Assembly: GCA_015295985.1 (NCBI GenBank)
Contig: DVDX01000023.1
Location: 1-64,000, forward strand
Source: Synechococcus sp. M44_DOE_062
GTDB lineage: Bacteria > Cyanobacteriota > Cyanobacteriia > Thermostichales > Thermostichaceae
Direction: 5' to 3'
Length of the DNA stretch: 64,000 nt
Part shown: positions 17,010-25,277 of the stretch, in pieces
Layout: every line of letters begins with the position of its first letter
Numbering within the stretch: the stretch's first letter is position 1
Notes under the pieces: generated by a model
What the model was told of the DNA's origin: nothing
What the model saw: only the letters and a program-made list of their open reading frames with translations
Database searches by the model: none
Translations under genes and position numbers: made by a program

Positions 17010-18549
17010 CGGCTACCTCCTGCCCGGTCATACGCAACCCCAAGGCGGTCACCGTCGTGGTGTGGGTCGGGGCTGCTGGGGAAAGCCGACCGCGATAGAG
17101 CACCGCCACTCGATCGGCCAAACTCAGCAACTCATCCAAGTCTTCAGAAATGAGCAGGATCCCGGCTCCAGCCCGGGCTGCTGCCAGCAGTTGAGTGTGC
17201 ACGTAAGCCACAGCCCCCAAATCCAGTCCCCGCGTCGGTTGGTGAGCCACAATCACCTGGGGATCCCGACACAGCTCCCGCGAGAGGATCACTTTTTGCA
17301 TATTCCCGCCGGACAGCAGTTGCACCGGCATCTGGAGCGCCCGCCGGGGATCCTCCCCCTGAAGCCCTCGCACATCGTAGGTTTGTAGCCAAGTGTAGGC
17401 CTGCTGATAGATTTGCCGGTGACGCAGGATCCCCCACCGCGAGAATTCGGGATCCCGATAGCGCTCGATGACCCAGTTCTCCCACAGGCTAAGCGAACCG
17501 ATCAGCCCGGTCTTGTGGCGGTCTTCCGGGATCCGAGCCATGCCTTGCCGCACCATCTCAGCAGGAGAGATCAGCCGCAGGACTCGGCCATACAGATGCA
17601 GGTGACCTTGCTGGGGCCGGATCACCCCACAGACCAGATCTGCCAGGACGGATTGCCCATTGCCCGCCACCCCAGCAATACCCACGATTTCGTGACGCCG
17701 CACCGTCAAAGAAACCCGCTCCAGCACCCCACAGGAGACCTGCTGCAACTCTAAGACCGTCTCCCCCGGAGACAAAGGGGCTTTGACCACCGCCGCCAAC
17801 CGCTGCCCCACCATCGCTTCTGCCAGTGCTGCGGGATGGATCTCAGCCGTCTTGCCCGTCATCACCACCCGCCCTGACCGCAGCACCATCACCCGGTCAC
17901 TGATGCGCATCACCTCCTGGAGCTTGTGGGAAATCAGCAGGATCCCCAGCCCGCGACCGGCCATCTGCCGTAGGGTGTGAAAAAACGGCTCGATTTCCGG
18001 TGGGGTCAACACCGCCGTGGGCTCATCCAAAATCAGGATCCGCGCCCCTCGGTACAGCACCTTGAGGATCTCCACCCGCTGCCGCTCCCCTAAGGTCAGG
18101 GATCCCACCAGGGCATCGGGATCCACGGCCAACCCCAATTCCTCGGCCAGCTTTTGGATGCGCCGCCGTCTCTCTCGCCGCCGAGACCACAGGTGCCAGA
18201 GGGGCTGAGTGCCCAGAAGAATGTTGTCCAGCACCGACAGATTATCGGCCAAGACCACATGTTGATGCACCATGCCTATCCCTGCCGCCAAGGCAGCCGC
18301 CGGGGATCCCAGCTTGAGGGGCCGACCCAACACCCACACCTGACCCTGATCGGGAACATAGTGCCCAAACAGGATATTCATCAGCGTCGTTTTGCCCGCC
18401 CCATTTTCCCCCAAGATGGCCAGAATCTCCCCGGCCCGCAGCTCGAGATCGATCTGGTCGTTGGCCAGCAGAGCACCAAAGCGCTTGGTGATGCCCACCA
18501 CCTTCAAGGCCAAAGGCGCTTCAGAGGGTGGACTTGGGTTCGCTGTCAT
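16999..18549 (-). CDS. BMP-type ABC transporter ATPase (two ATP-binding domains)
   Basis: The protein (516 residues from the ATG at 18549, or 521 from 18564) has two ABC domains in tandem. The first has Walker A GENGAGKTT and Walker B LILDEPTAVL. The second has a degenerate Walker A (GVAGNGQS) and the signature LSGGNMQK, as in RbsA/YufO-type sugar and nucleoside importers. The start overlaps the 3' end of the binding-protein gene by about 29 bases. Confidence 0.9.
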   Translation of the reverse strand: MTANPSPPSEAPLALKVVGITKRFGALLANDQIDLELRAGEILAILGENGAGKTTLMNILFGHYVPDQGQVWVLGRPLKLGSPAAALAAGIGMVHQHVVLADNLSVLDNILLGTQPLWHLWSRRRERRRRIQKLAEELGLAVDPDALVGSLTLGERQRVEILKVLYRGARILILDEPTAVLTPPEIEPFFHTLRQMAGRGLGILLISHKLQEVMRISDRVMVLRSGRVVMTGKTAEIHPAALAEAMVGQRLAAVVKAPLSPGETVLELQQVSCGVLERVSLTVRRHEIVGIAGVAGNGQSVLADLVCGVIRPQQGHLHLYGRVLRLISPAEMVRQGMARIPEDRHKTGLIGSLSLWENWVIERYRDPEFSRWGILRHRQIYQQAYTWLQTYDVRGLQGEDPRRALQMPVQLLSGGNMQKVILSRELCRDPQVIVAHQPTRGLDLGAVAYVHTQLLAAARAGAGILLISEDLDELLSLADRVAVLYRGRLSPAAPTHTTTVTALGLRMTGQEVADAC

Positions 18550-19549
18550 CGATGGCCACAACAAAAGACCCCGCCAGAATCTCTGCCTGCCGCTGCATCA
18601 CCTTAGCTTTCAGTTCAGCCGGAACTTTGTCGGCAAAGGTTCCCCAGTCGGAGAGGCTGGATCCCCCATATTTCATCATGCTGTAGATCCCATAATCCTC
18701 TGCCTTAAACTCTCCGGCCTTCACCGCGGCAATGGCTCTGTCGATGGTGGGTTCCATGTGCCACAGGGCGCTGACCACCACCGTTTCCGGGTAGTCCGGC
18801 TGGGTATCAATCACATTGCCGATGGCCAAAACGCCCCTCTCTTTGGCGGCATCAGATACCCCAAACCGCTCTGCATAGAGGATATCTGCACCGGCATCAA
18901 TTTGGGCAAAAGCCGCTTCTTTGGCTTTGGGGGGATCAAACCAACTGCCGATAAAGGTGACCAAAAACTTCGCCTCCGGCTGCAGTTCCCTCGCCCCTGC
19001 CATGAAAGCGTTCATGAGGCGATTCACTTCTGGAATGGGATAGCCCCCCACCATGCCGATGATTTGGGAGCGGGTCAGCCCCCCAGCCACCATTCCCGTC
19101 AAATAGGAAGGCTCGTGGATGTAGTTGTCGAACACGGCAAAATTGCTCAGGGCAGGATCTGGCTTGAGGCTGGATCCCATCAAAAAGCTGACCTTGGGAT
19201 AGTCTTTGGCTACTTCCCGCGCTTCCCGCTCCACCCCGAAGACCTCACCCACCAGCAGTTGGACGCCACTCTCGGCGTACTGACGCAGCACCCGTGGGTA
19301 GTCGGTGTTGGAAACTGACTCCGACCAGGTGTAGTCAATATCCCCCCGCTCCTGAGCAGCCATCAACGCCTTATGGATCCGGCTCACCCACTGCTGCTCA
19401 ATGGGAACCGTATAAACCCCCGCCACCTTCAGCCTGGTTCCTTGAGCCACTGCGGCATCGCGAACCAACCAGCGGCTCCCCATCAGGCCAGCTACAAAAG
19501 CCCCAGAACGCAGGCAGAAGTCTCGCCGGGAGAGTTCTAAACGTGCCAT
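18521..19549 (-). CDS. BMP family ABC transporter substrate-binding protein
   Basis: The 342-residue protein begins with a twin-arginine-like signal (SRRDFCLRSG) and a hydrophobic stretch ending at about residue 36. A Bmp/Med-type periplasmic binding domain follows, with VAGVYTVPIEQQWVSRIH at its start. This family binds nucleosides in several bacteria, although the Med branch is less well defined. It is the first gene of the leftward transporter operon and is divergent from the cytosine deaminase gene across a 154-bp spacer, so the two are probably controlled together. Confidence 0.85.
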   Translation of the reverse strand: MARLELSRRDFCLRSGAFVAGLMGSRWLVRDAAVAQGTRLKVAGVYTVPIEQQWVSRIHKALMAAQERGDIDYTWSESVSNTDYPRVLRQYAESGVQLLVGEVFGVEREAREVAKDYPKVSFLMGSSLKPDPALSNFAVFDNYIHEPSYLTGMVAGGLTRSQIIGMVGGYPIPEVNRLMNAFMAGARELQPEAKFLVTFIGSWFDPPKAKEAAFAQIDAGADILYAERFGVSDAAKERGVLAIGNVIDTQPDYPETVVVSALWHMEPTIDRAIAAVKAGEFKAEDYGIYSMMKYGGSSLSDWGTFADKVPAELKAKVMQRQAEILAGSFVVAIDDSEPKSTL

Positions 19550-19703
19550 AGTCGCTTCTGTTGAGGTTACTTCCAGATCAGGTTACTGCTCGGCTTATCC
19601 TAAGGGGGGGATCCCCAGAAATGTGTATTGTAAAACACGATTTTTCGGGAAGAAGCTTGTTTGTAATGGACAACCTAAGTTGAAATAGCCACAACATCAA
19701 CAT

Positions 19704-20978
19704 ATGGATCTGATTTTGCGCCGGGCCAATTTGCCGGATGGCCGCAAGGGGATCGATATCGGTATCGAGGGGGATCGCATTGTTGCTCTGGAAAACAACC
19801 TACAAGCCACTGCCCCCCAGGAAATTGATGTCAGCAATCGCTTGGTATCGCCCCCCTTTGTGGATGCCCACTTTCACATGGACGCCACCCTCACCTACGG
19901 GATCCCGCGGGTTAACCAATCGGGAACCCTACTGGAAGGGATCGCCCTCTGGGGGGAGTTGAAGCCGCTGTTGACCGCCGAGGCAGTGATGGAGCGGGCC
20001 TTGACCTATTGCGACTGGGCGGTGGCGCGTGGGATCCTGGCCATCCGCACCCATGTGGATGTGTGTGATCCCAACCTGTTGGCGGTGCGGGCGCTGCTGG
20101 AAGTCAAGCAAAAAGTGGCTCCCTACTTGGATTTGCAACTGGTGGCTTTTCCCCAGGATGGCTACTATCGCTCGCCAGGGGCAGTGCAGCTCCTGGAGAA
20201 GGCTCTGGATTTGGGGGTAGAGGTGGTGGGCGGGATCCCCCACTTCGAGCGGACGATGGCCGAAGGGACGGCTTCGGTGCGGGCCCTATGTGAGATTGCA
20301 GCAGCGCGGGGTCTGCGGGTGGATCTGCACTGTGACGAGACCGACGATCCCCTTTCGCGCCATGTGGAAACCTTGGCCTACGAAACGCTGCGGCTGGGCT
20401 TGCAGGGGCGGGTAGCTGGATCCCACCTAACTTCCATGCACTCGATGGACAACTCCTACGTCAGCAAACTGATCCCCCTGATGGCCGAGGCAGAGCTGGG
20501 GGTGATTGCCAACCCGCTGGTCAATATGGTTATCCAAGGTCGCCACGACACCTATCCGAAGCGACGGGGGCTGACGCGGGTGCCCGAGCTGATGGCCGCA
20601 GGCTTGACGGTGGCCTTTGGTCATGACTGTGTGATGGATCCCTGGTACCCTTTGGGCAGCGGCAACATGCTGGAGGCGGCCCACATGGCCATCCACGCCG
20701 CCCACCTGACAGGCTACGAGCAGATGCGCCAGTGTTTCTTGGCGGTTACGGAGAACCCGGCCCGCATTCTGGGGTTGCAAGGCTACGGCCTAGAACCCGG
20801 CTGCTATGCCGATTTGGTGGTGCTCCAGGCTGCTGATGCCGTCGAAGCCATTCGCCTAAAACCGGCTTGCCTGTATGTCTTCCGCCGGGGCCGGCTGATC
20901 GCCCAAACGCCGCCTGTGGTCGCCCAACTCCATTTGCCTGAGCGCCCCACCCAGGTGGAGTTCACCCGCCAGCTTTAG
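19704..20978 (+). CDS. codA: Cytosine deaminase
   Basis: The 424-residue amidohydrolase matches CodA-type cytosine deaminases throughout. Metal and substrate motifs include HFHMDATLTYG, RTHVDVCDP, DLHCDETDD, SHLTSMHSMD and FGHDCVMDPWYPLGSGNML. CodA hydrolyses cytosine to uracil and ammonia for pyrimidine salvage. Its divergent partner is a BMP-type nucleoside ABC transporter, so the locus likely imports and deaminates nucleobases or nucleosides, and the released ammonia may be relevant in a nitrogen-fixing organism. Related enzymes act on isoguanine or ammelide-type compounds, and exact substrate choice cannot be read from the sequence. Confidence 0.85.
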   Translation: MDLILRRANLPDGRKGIDIGIEGDRIVALENNLQATAPQEIDVSNRLVSPPFVDAHFHMDATLTYGIPRVNQSGTLLEGIALWGELKPLLTAEAVMERALTYCDWAVARGILAIRTHVDVCDPNLLAVRALLEVKQKVAPYLDLQLVAFPQDGYYRSPGAVQLLEKALDLGVEVVGGIPHFERTMAEGTASVRALCEIAAARGLRVDLHCDETDDPLSRHVETLAYETLRLGLQGRVAGSHLTSMHSMDNSYVSKLIPLMAEAELGVIANPLVNMVIQGRHDTYPKRRGLTRVPELMAAGLTVAFGHDCVMDPWYPLGSGNMLEAAHMAIHAAHLTGYEQMRQCFLAVTENPARILGLQGYGLEPGCYADLVVLQAADAVEAIRLKPACLYVFRRGRLIAQTPPVVAQLHLPERPTQVEFTRQL

Positions 20979-20981
20979 ACG

Positions 20982-21440
20982 CTAACGACGCACGGTGCCG
21001 CTGAAGCCGCTGGCTTTGAATTGCTCCAGGGTTAGGGGCAGGGGGCTGGTCACCGGCACGGAGATGCGAATGGAAAAGGGGCTCTCGCCGGGAGGAACTT
21101 CTTCAATGGCCCCCAGACGGGTGCGTTCCGGCAAGACATCGTTGCCGTTGGCATCGTAAAGCCGACCGAAGACATCGGCATTGAAAACGGTGTTTTTGGA
21201 GCGGTTGACCACCCTGCCTTCGATAAACAGGCACCTGGCCGCCATGGGGTTGGCGTTGCTGGTAACCAGGTTGGCGTACTCGGGGGTATCGGGGCAGGGA
21301 GTGACGTGGAGATCCTTCAATTGCAATGGGATCGCCCCAAAGCCCATCAAGAGCACCGCCAATGCCACACAGCCCAAGCTCATGCAGACAGGGCGAAGCT
21401 TTCGGGTTAGCCACTGCGCTGGCTTCCAAACTTGGCTCAT
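20982..21440 (-). CDS. Conserved cyanobacterial protein with N-terminal membrane anchor
   Basis: The 152-residue protein has a hydrophobic segment at about residues 20-38, likely a signal anchor. Its soluble domain contains CLFIEGRVVNRSKNTVFNADVFG, resembling the FxxLxG/NxTxxxlxNVxVFxxxYDxxG pattern of extracytoplasmic beta-sandwich proteins. I do not recognise a named family. GGAGG lies 8 bases before the ATG at 21440. It follows the FTHF cyclo-ligase gene on the same strand by 31 bases. Confidence 0.6.
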   Translation of the reverse strand: MSQVWKPAQWLTRKLRPVCMSLGCVALAVLLMGFGAIPLQLKDLHVTPCPDTPEYANLVTSNANPMAARCLFIEGRVVNRSKNTVFNADVFGRLYDANGNDVLPERTRLGAIEEVPPGESPFSIRISVPVTSPLPLTLEQFKASGFSGTVRR

Positions 21441-21471
21441 CGGTTTTCCTCCAAGGCCCACCCTCTTTAGT

Positions 21472-22095
21472 CTAGGGGATCCCCGTCTTGTAAAACCTCT
21501 CCTCGGTTTGGATCCCATCCAGACGCTGATCCCAGGGATCCTGGGGTAGGGGCTGCTCCAACAGGCAGGCTTGGGGAACAATGCCCCACTTGGGCACATT
21601 GGGATCCGGCAAAGCGGCCAAAAAGCGGTCGTAATAGCCGCCGCCGTAGCCCAAACGCCTTCCCCAGCAATCGCAGGCTAGGGCAGGCACCAGGATCAAA
21701 TCTGCTTCGGTGGGATCGAGGGTTTCGCTGTGGGGAGAGGGCTCCAGTAGCCCCCGGCGATTGGGAATCAGCTCAGCCGAACTGTACCGATGCCACTGCA
21801 TTTGCCGCTGCGGCAGACAACGGGGGATCCCCCACTGCTTCTCTGGGAAGAGGACAAACAGGGATCCCAGATCCACCTCGGAGCCAAAAGCTACGTAAGC
21901 CAGGATGGTTTTGGCAGCCAAGAGCTGGGGGCAAGAGGCCAACTGAGCCACTACCTTTTGGCTGATAAGGGATCTGTCCAACTCCTGCCGCACCTGGCGA
22001 AAGTGCTGCCGCAGTTGAGACTTCTCTGAGGCTCTCCCTAGCCGTTGGGATGGGAGACAGGGCTGCAGAGCATTCTCTAAAAGTTCCCCCGCCAT
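21472..22095 (-). CDS. 5-formyltetrahydrofolate cyclo-ligase
   Basis: The 207-residue protein converts 5-formyl-THF to 5,10-methenyl-THF with ATP. It contains the family signature LILVPALACDCWGRRLGYG followed by GGYYDRFLA, and an N-terminal basic helix RQHFRQVRQELDRSL. Length is normal. It is transcribed with the FKBP gene upstream (12 bases) and the anchored protein downstream. Confidence 0.9.
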   Translation of the reverse strand: MAGELLENALQPCLPSQRLGRASEKSQLRQHFRQVRQELDRSLISQKVVAQLASCPQLLAAKTILAYVAFGSEVDLGSLFVLFPEKQWGIPRCLPQRQMQWHRYSSAELIPNRRGLLEPSPHSETLDPTEADLILVPALACDCWGRRLGYGGGYYDRFLAALPDPNVPKWGIVPQACLLEQPLPQDPWDQRLDGIQTEERFYKTGIP

Positions 22096-22107
22096 GAAGA
22101 TGGAAGC

Positions 22108-22572
22108 CTACTGAATGCTCAGGAGTTCCACTTCAAAATCTAGGGTGGCGTTAGGGGGGATCACCCCGCCTGCCCCGCGGCTGCCATAGGCCAACTCTGG
22201 TGGAATGCGCAAGTAGCGCTTGCCTCCCACCCGCATGGTGGCCAGCCCTTCCTCCCAGCCGCGGATCACCTGCCCTACTCCGTAGGTGAAGACAAAAGGC
22301 TGATTGCGCTTGTAGGAGCTATCGAAGATGGTGCCATCCTGTAGCTTGCCCACATAGTTCACCACCACCGTTTGCCCCGGCTGAGGCGAAGGCCCACTGC
22401 CTTGAGCAATGTCGTAGTATTGCAATCCCGACTCGGTGGTGATGAAGTCCTTGATTGGGGATTGCACGCTCACCACCGGATTGTCTTTGGCCCGTGACAG
22501 AGCCATGGCCGGCTGGCCGCCCCACACCCCCAGCCACAGCAAACCCAGCACCAACAGCAGCATCCGTTTCAT
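22108..22572 (-). CDS. Secreted FKBP-type peptidyl-prolyl isomerase
   Basis: The 154-residue protein starts with [19 protein letters not shown], a signal peptide or anchor, and then has a single FKBP domain with [34 protein letters not shown] and [14 protein letters not shown]. The catalytic pocket residues look intact. It probably assists folding in the periplasm or thylakoid lumen. The start at 22572 is supported by GGGGAG about 10 bases upstream; a TTG at 22617 would give a longer N-terminus. Confidence 0.85.
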   Translation of the reverse strand: MKRMLLLVLGLLWLGVWGGQPAMALSRAKDNPVVSVQSPIKDFITTESGLQYYDIAQGSGPSPQPGQTVVVNYVGKLQDGTIFDSSYKRNQPFVFTYGVGQVIRGWEEGLATMRVGGKRYLRIPPELAYGSRGAGGVIPPNATLDFEVELLSIQ

Positions 22573-22632
22573 CCGTTGGCGTCTCCCCACCGCCGACTTT
22601 TTGTTTTCCTTTACCAATCTTAGGGGATCCCG

Positions 22633-23316
22633 TTAACCTTTCAGTTCGGCAAATTCGATAATCTGACCCTGGTGATCCCGCACCCAAAAGACAAAAGGCT
22701 TCTCGGAGCGAATGCTGTTGCGGATCCCTTGCTTGTTGATCCGCTTCAGAAGGGCCTTAAGAGACTCCCGCTCGTAGCTGGCATGGCGATAGCGAACGCC
22801 GCTGCTGCGGCCCGCTGCTGGTGCAGCTCCGTAAGCAGCAGATGTGGAGCTGGGTCTAGAGGCACTGCCATAGGGGCCAGAGCCCGCATAGGGATCCGTG
22901 GAGCCAGGGATCACGTGCAATTGCACGTTGTCGGAAAGCTGATACCAAAGGCCGGGGGTATCCAATTGGGTCGGCCCAGAGGTGGGACGGGCTTTGGCAT
23001 CGAAGCGGGGGCTGAGGCCAATATCCCCCGGAAAATAGACGGATCCGAGGCCAGAGCTGATCATGCTTTGCTCGTAGCCATAGTAGTACTGCAGGGGCAG
23101 CTCCGCTTCCGGCAGTTTCAACACCTTCTCATAAAACCCTCTGGCCTGCTCTAAGTCCGGCACGATGATGGTGTGGACACGGGGAGCGCCACTTAGGAAT
23201 GTCCACATGGCCCCCCCATAGGCCGATAGCAGCAAAAACATCAGCCCCTTGGTGGAGAGTAAAACCTCCAGAGGGATCAGGGGCAGCATCAGTCCGAGTG
23301 GGATGACCATCAGCAC
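22633..23316 (-). CDS. Membrane-anchored VOC/glyoxalase-like protein
   Basis: The 227-residue protein has two hydrophobic stretches in its first 42 residues, then a VOC (glyoxalase/dioxygenase) fold beginning RVHTIIVPDLEQARGFYEKVL and ending FWVRDHQGQIIEFAEL. Between them (about residues 140-165) is a low-complexity insert rich in Ser, Ala, Gly, Pro and Tyr. VOC proteins share a fold but not a single reaction, so no substrate is proposed. The membrane attachment and linker are unusual for the fold. Confidence 0.7.
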   Translation of the reverse strand: MLMVIPLGLMLPLIPLEVLLSTKGLMFLLLSAYGGAMWTFLSGAPRVHTIIVPDLEQARGFYEKVLKLPEAELPLQYYYGYEQSMISSGLGSVYFPGDIGLSPRFDAKARPTSGPTQLDTPGLWYQLSDNVQLHVIPGSTDPYAGSGPYGSASRPSSTSAAYGAAPAAGRSSGVRYRHASYERESLKALLKRINKQGIRNSIRSEKPFVFWVRDHQGQIIEFAELKG

Positions 23317-23384
23317 TTGTCCATTCGCGGGTGGCTCTATGTCCAGTATAGGATCCGGGGAAGTTCCAGCCTTGGCCCCCCTCG

Positions 23385-25277
23385 ATGAAGCTTGCTCTGT
23401 TTGCCCCCAGCCCGCGCGCCCGTCGATTGGCGGACTCCCTGATCCCCCTCCTAGGCAAGGAAGCGATCTGCTGGAGCAAAGCGGAACCGCAGGGGCTGCC
23501 TTCCCCCTGGCAAGCCTACGGGGATCCCAGTGATCCCACAGCGCCTAAATCTCTGGCAGAAGCTGTTGCCCAAACTTGGCCCCAGGTGCAGGGCTGTCTT
23601 TTCATCCTGGCTGTCGGCTCGGTGGTGCGGCTCATTGCCCCTCTCCTGCAGGATAAGCATCGGGATCCGGCGGTGGTGGTGGTGGACGAAGCCGGTCGCT
23701 GGGCCATCAGCCTGTGCGGGGGACATGTGGGGGGAGCAGACGCCCTGGCCCGGCAGGTGGCTGCTGCTTTGGGGGCCCAGCCGGTTCTTACCTCTGCTTC
23801 CGCAGGGCTGGGGATCCCGCCTTTGGATTTGCTGGGGGATCCCTACGGCTGGCGACGGGGCCAAGGGGATTGGAACGGGGTGGCCGCTGCCCTGGCTCGC
23901 GGAGAGCCGGTGGCCGTTCACCAGACCTGTGGCACGCAGCTCTGGCGGCGGTCTTGGCCGGCAGATCATCCCTTGGGGATCTCTTCTCCTTCTCAAGCAG
24001 TAGCTCAGATCTGGATCGGGGAATACCTCTCCCCTGCCACGGGGATCCCAACCGTGCACTGGCATCCGCGGGTGCTCTGGGTGGGGGTGGGCTGCGAGCG
24101 GGGCACTACCCGCGCTTGGCTAGAGGGATCCCTGCGCTGCCTGTTGCAAGCCCAGGGGCTGGCTTTCGAGGCCATTGCCGGCCTGGCCACCTTGGAACTC
24201 AAGCAAGACGAGCCAGGTCTTTTGGAGCTGGCCCAAGCCTATGGCTGGCCTATTGAGTTTTTCCCGGCAGAGGCCTTGTCCGGGATCCCGGTTCCCCATC
24301 CTTCGGAGGCTGTTCGGCAGGCGGTGGGCACTCCCTCGGTGGCTGAGGCGGCTGCTCTTCTGGCAGCTCAGAGCTGGGGAAGAGGTGACGGAGCTTTTGA
24401 GATGCCCTCTTGCGTTGCGCTTCTCTGCCCCAAGCAGATCTTTACCTCGGAAACTGAGGGGGCCTGCACCCTGGCCATTGCCCGCGCGGCACAGGAGTAT
24501 TCCCCTCGCAGCGGCCACCTCTGGCTCATCGGCACCGGCCCTGGGGATCTGGGTCAATTGACTTTGGCTGCCCGTATGGCTTTAACCCAGGCCGATGCGG
24601 TTGTTGGCTACCAGCTTTATCTGGATCTGGTGGATCCCCTTTTGCACCCCGGCCAAATCCGGGAGGCCTCTCCCATTACCCAAGAGCTGCAGCGGGCCAA
24701 ACAAGCCATTGCTTGGGCCCAGCAGGGGCTGAAGGTGGCGGTGATTTCTTCGGGGGATGCGGGCATTTACGGCATGGCGGGGCTGGTGTTGGAGTGCTTG
24801 GCCCGCTCTGGCTGGGATGGGATCCGCCCTTCCCTGGAGGTGCTGCCGGGGATCTCTGCCTTCCAGGCGGCTGCCGCCCGACTGGGAGCTCCGCTGATGC
24901 ACGACTTCTGCGCCATTTCCCTCTCGGATTTGCTTACCCCTTGGCCGGTGATTGAAAAACGCCTTCAGGCGGCTGCCCAGGCGGACTTTGTGGTGGCCCT
25001 CTACAACCCCCGCTCGCGGCAGCGGCTGGATCCCTTCTTCAAGGCTCTGCAGATCTTTTTGCAGGCCCGACCCGCCCATACCCCCGTGGCTTTGGCCCGC
25101 AACCTCTACCGCCCCGGCGAAACCCTCCACCTCACCACCCTGGGGGAGCTGGATCCAGAGCAGGTGGACATGCTCACCCTGGTCCTTATCGGCAACTCCC
25201 AGACCTTTCGCCATGGGAACCGGCTGATTACCCCGCGGGGCTATTGCCTGGGCGAGCCCTGCTTCGAAACATCATGA
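23385..25277 (+). CDS. cobJ: CbiG-CobJ fusion (cobalt-precorrin-5A hydrolase / precorrin-3B C17-methyltransferase)
   Basis: The 630-residue protein joins two corrin-ring enzymes. Residues 1 to about 350 resemble CbiG, with VGSVVRLIAPLLQDKHRDPAVVV and CGGHVGGADALA. From about residue 383 it is a CobJ/CbiH SAM-dependent methyltransferase with WLIGTGPGDLGQLTLAA, VVISSGDAGIYGMAG-like glycine-rich sequence and ALYNPRSRQR. CbiG opens the C20 lactone and CobJ methylates C17 with ring contraction. Such fusions are known in cyanobacteria. Together with cobH at 8640 it shows a cobalamin or pseudocobalamin pathway. Confidence 0.9.
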   Translation: MKLALFAPSPRARRLADSLIPLLGKEAICWSKAEPQGLPSPWQAYGDPSDPTAPKSLAEAVAQTWPQVQGCLFILAVGSVVRLIAPLLQDKHRDPAVVVVDEAGRWAISLCGGHVGGADALARQVAAALGAQPVLTSASAGLGIPPLDLLGDPYGWRRGQGDWNGVAAALARGEPVAVHQTCGTQLWRRSWPADHPLGISSPSQAVAQIWIGEYLSPATGIPTVHWHPRVLWVGVGCERGTTRAWLEGSLRCLLQAQGLAFEAIAGLATLELKQDEPGLLELAQAYGWPIEFFPAEALSGIPVPHPSEAVRQAVGTPSVAEAAALLAAQSWGRGDGAFEMPSCVALLCPKQIFTSETEGACTLAIARAAQEYSPRSGHLWLIGTGPGDLGQLTLAARMALTQADAVVGYQLYLDLVDPLLHPGQIREASPITQELQRAKQAIAWAQQGLKVAVISSGDAGIYGMAGLVLECLARSGWDGIRPSLEVLPGISAFQAAAARLGAPLMHDFCAISLSDLLTPWPVIEKRLQAAAQADFVVALYNPRSRQRLDPFFKALQIFLQARPAHTPVALARNLYRPGETLHLTTLGELDPEQVDMLTLVLIGNSQTFRHGNRLITPRGYCLGEPCFETS

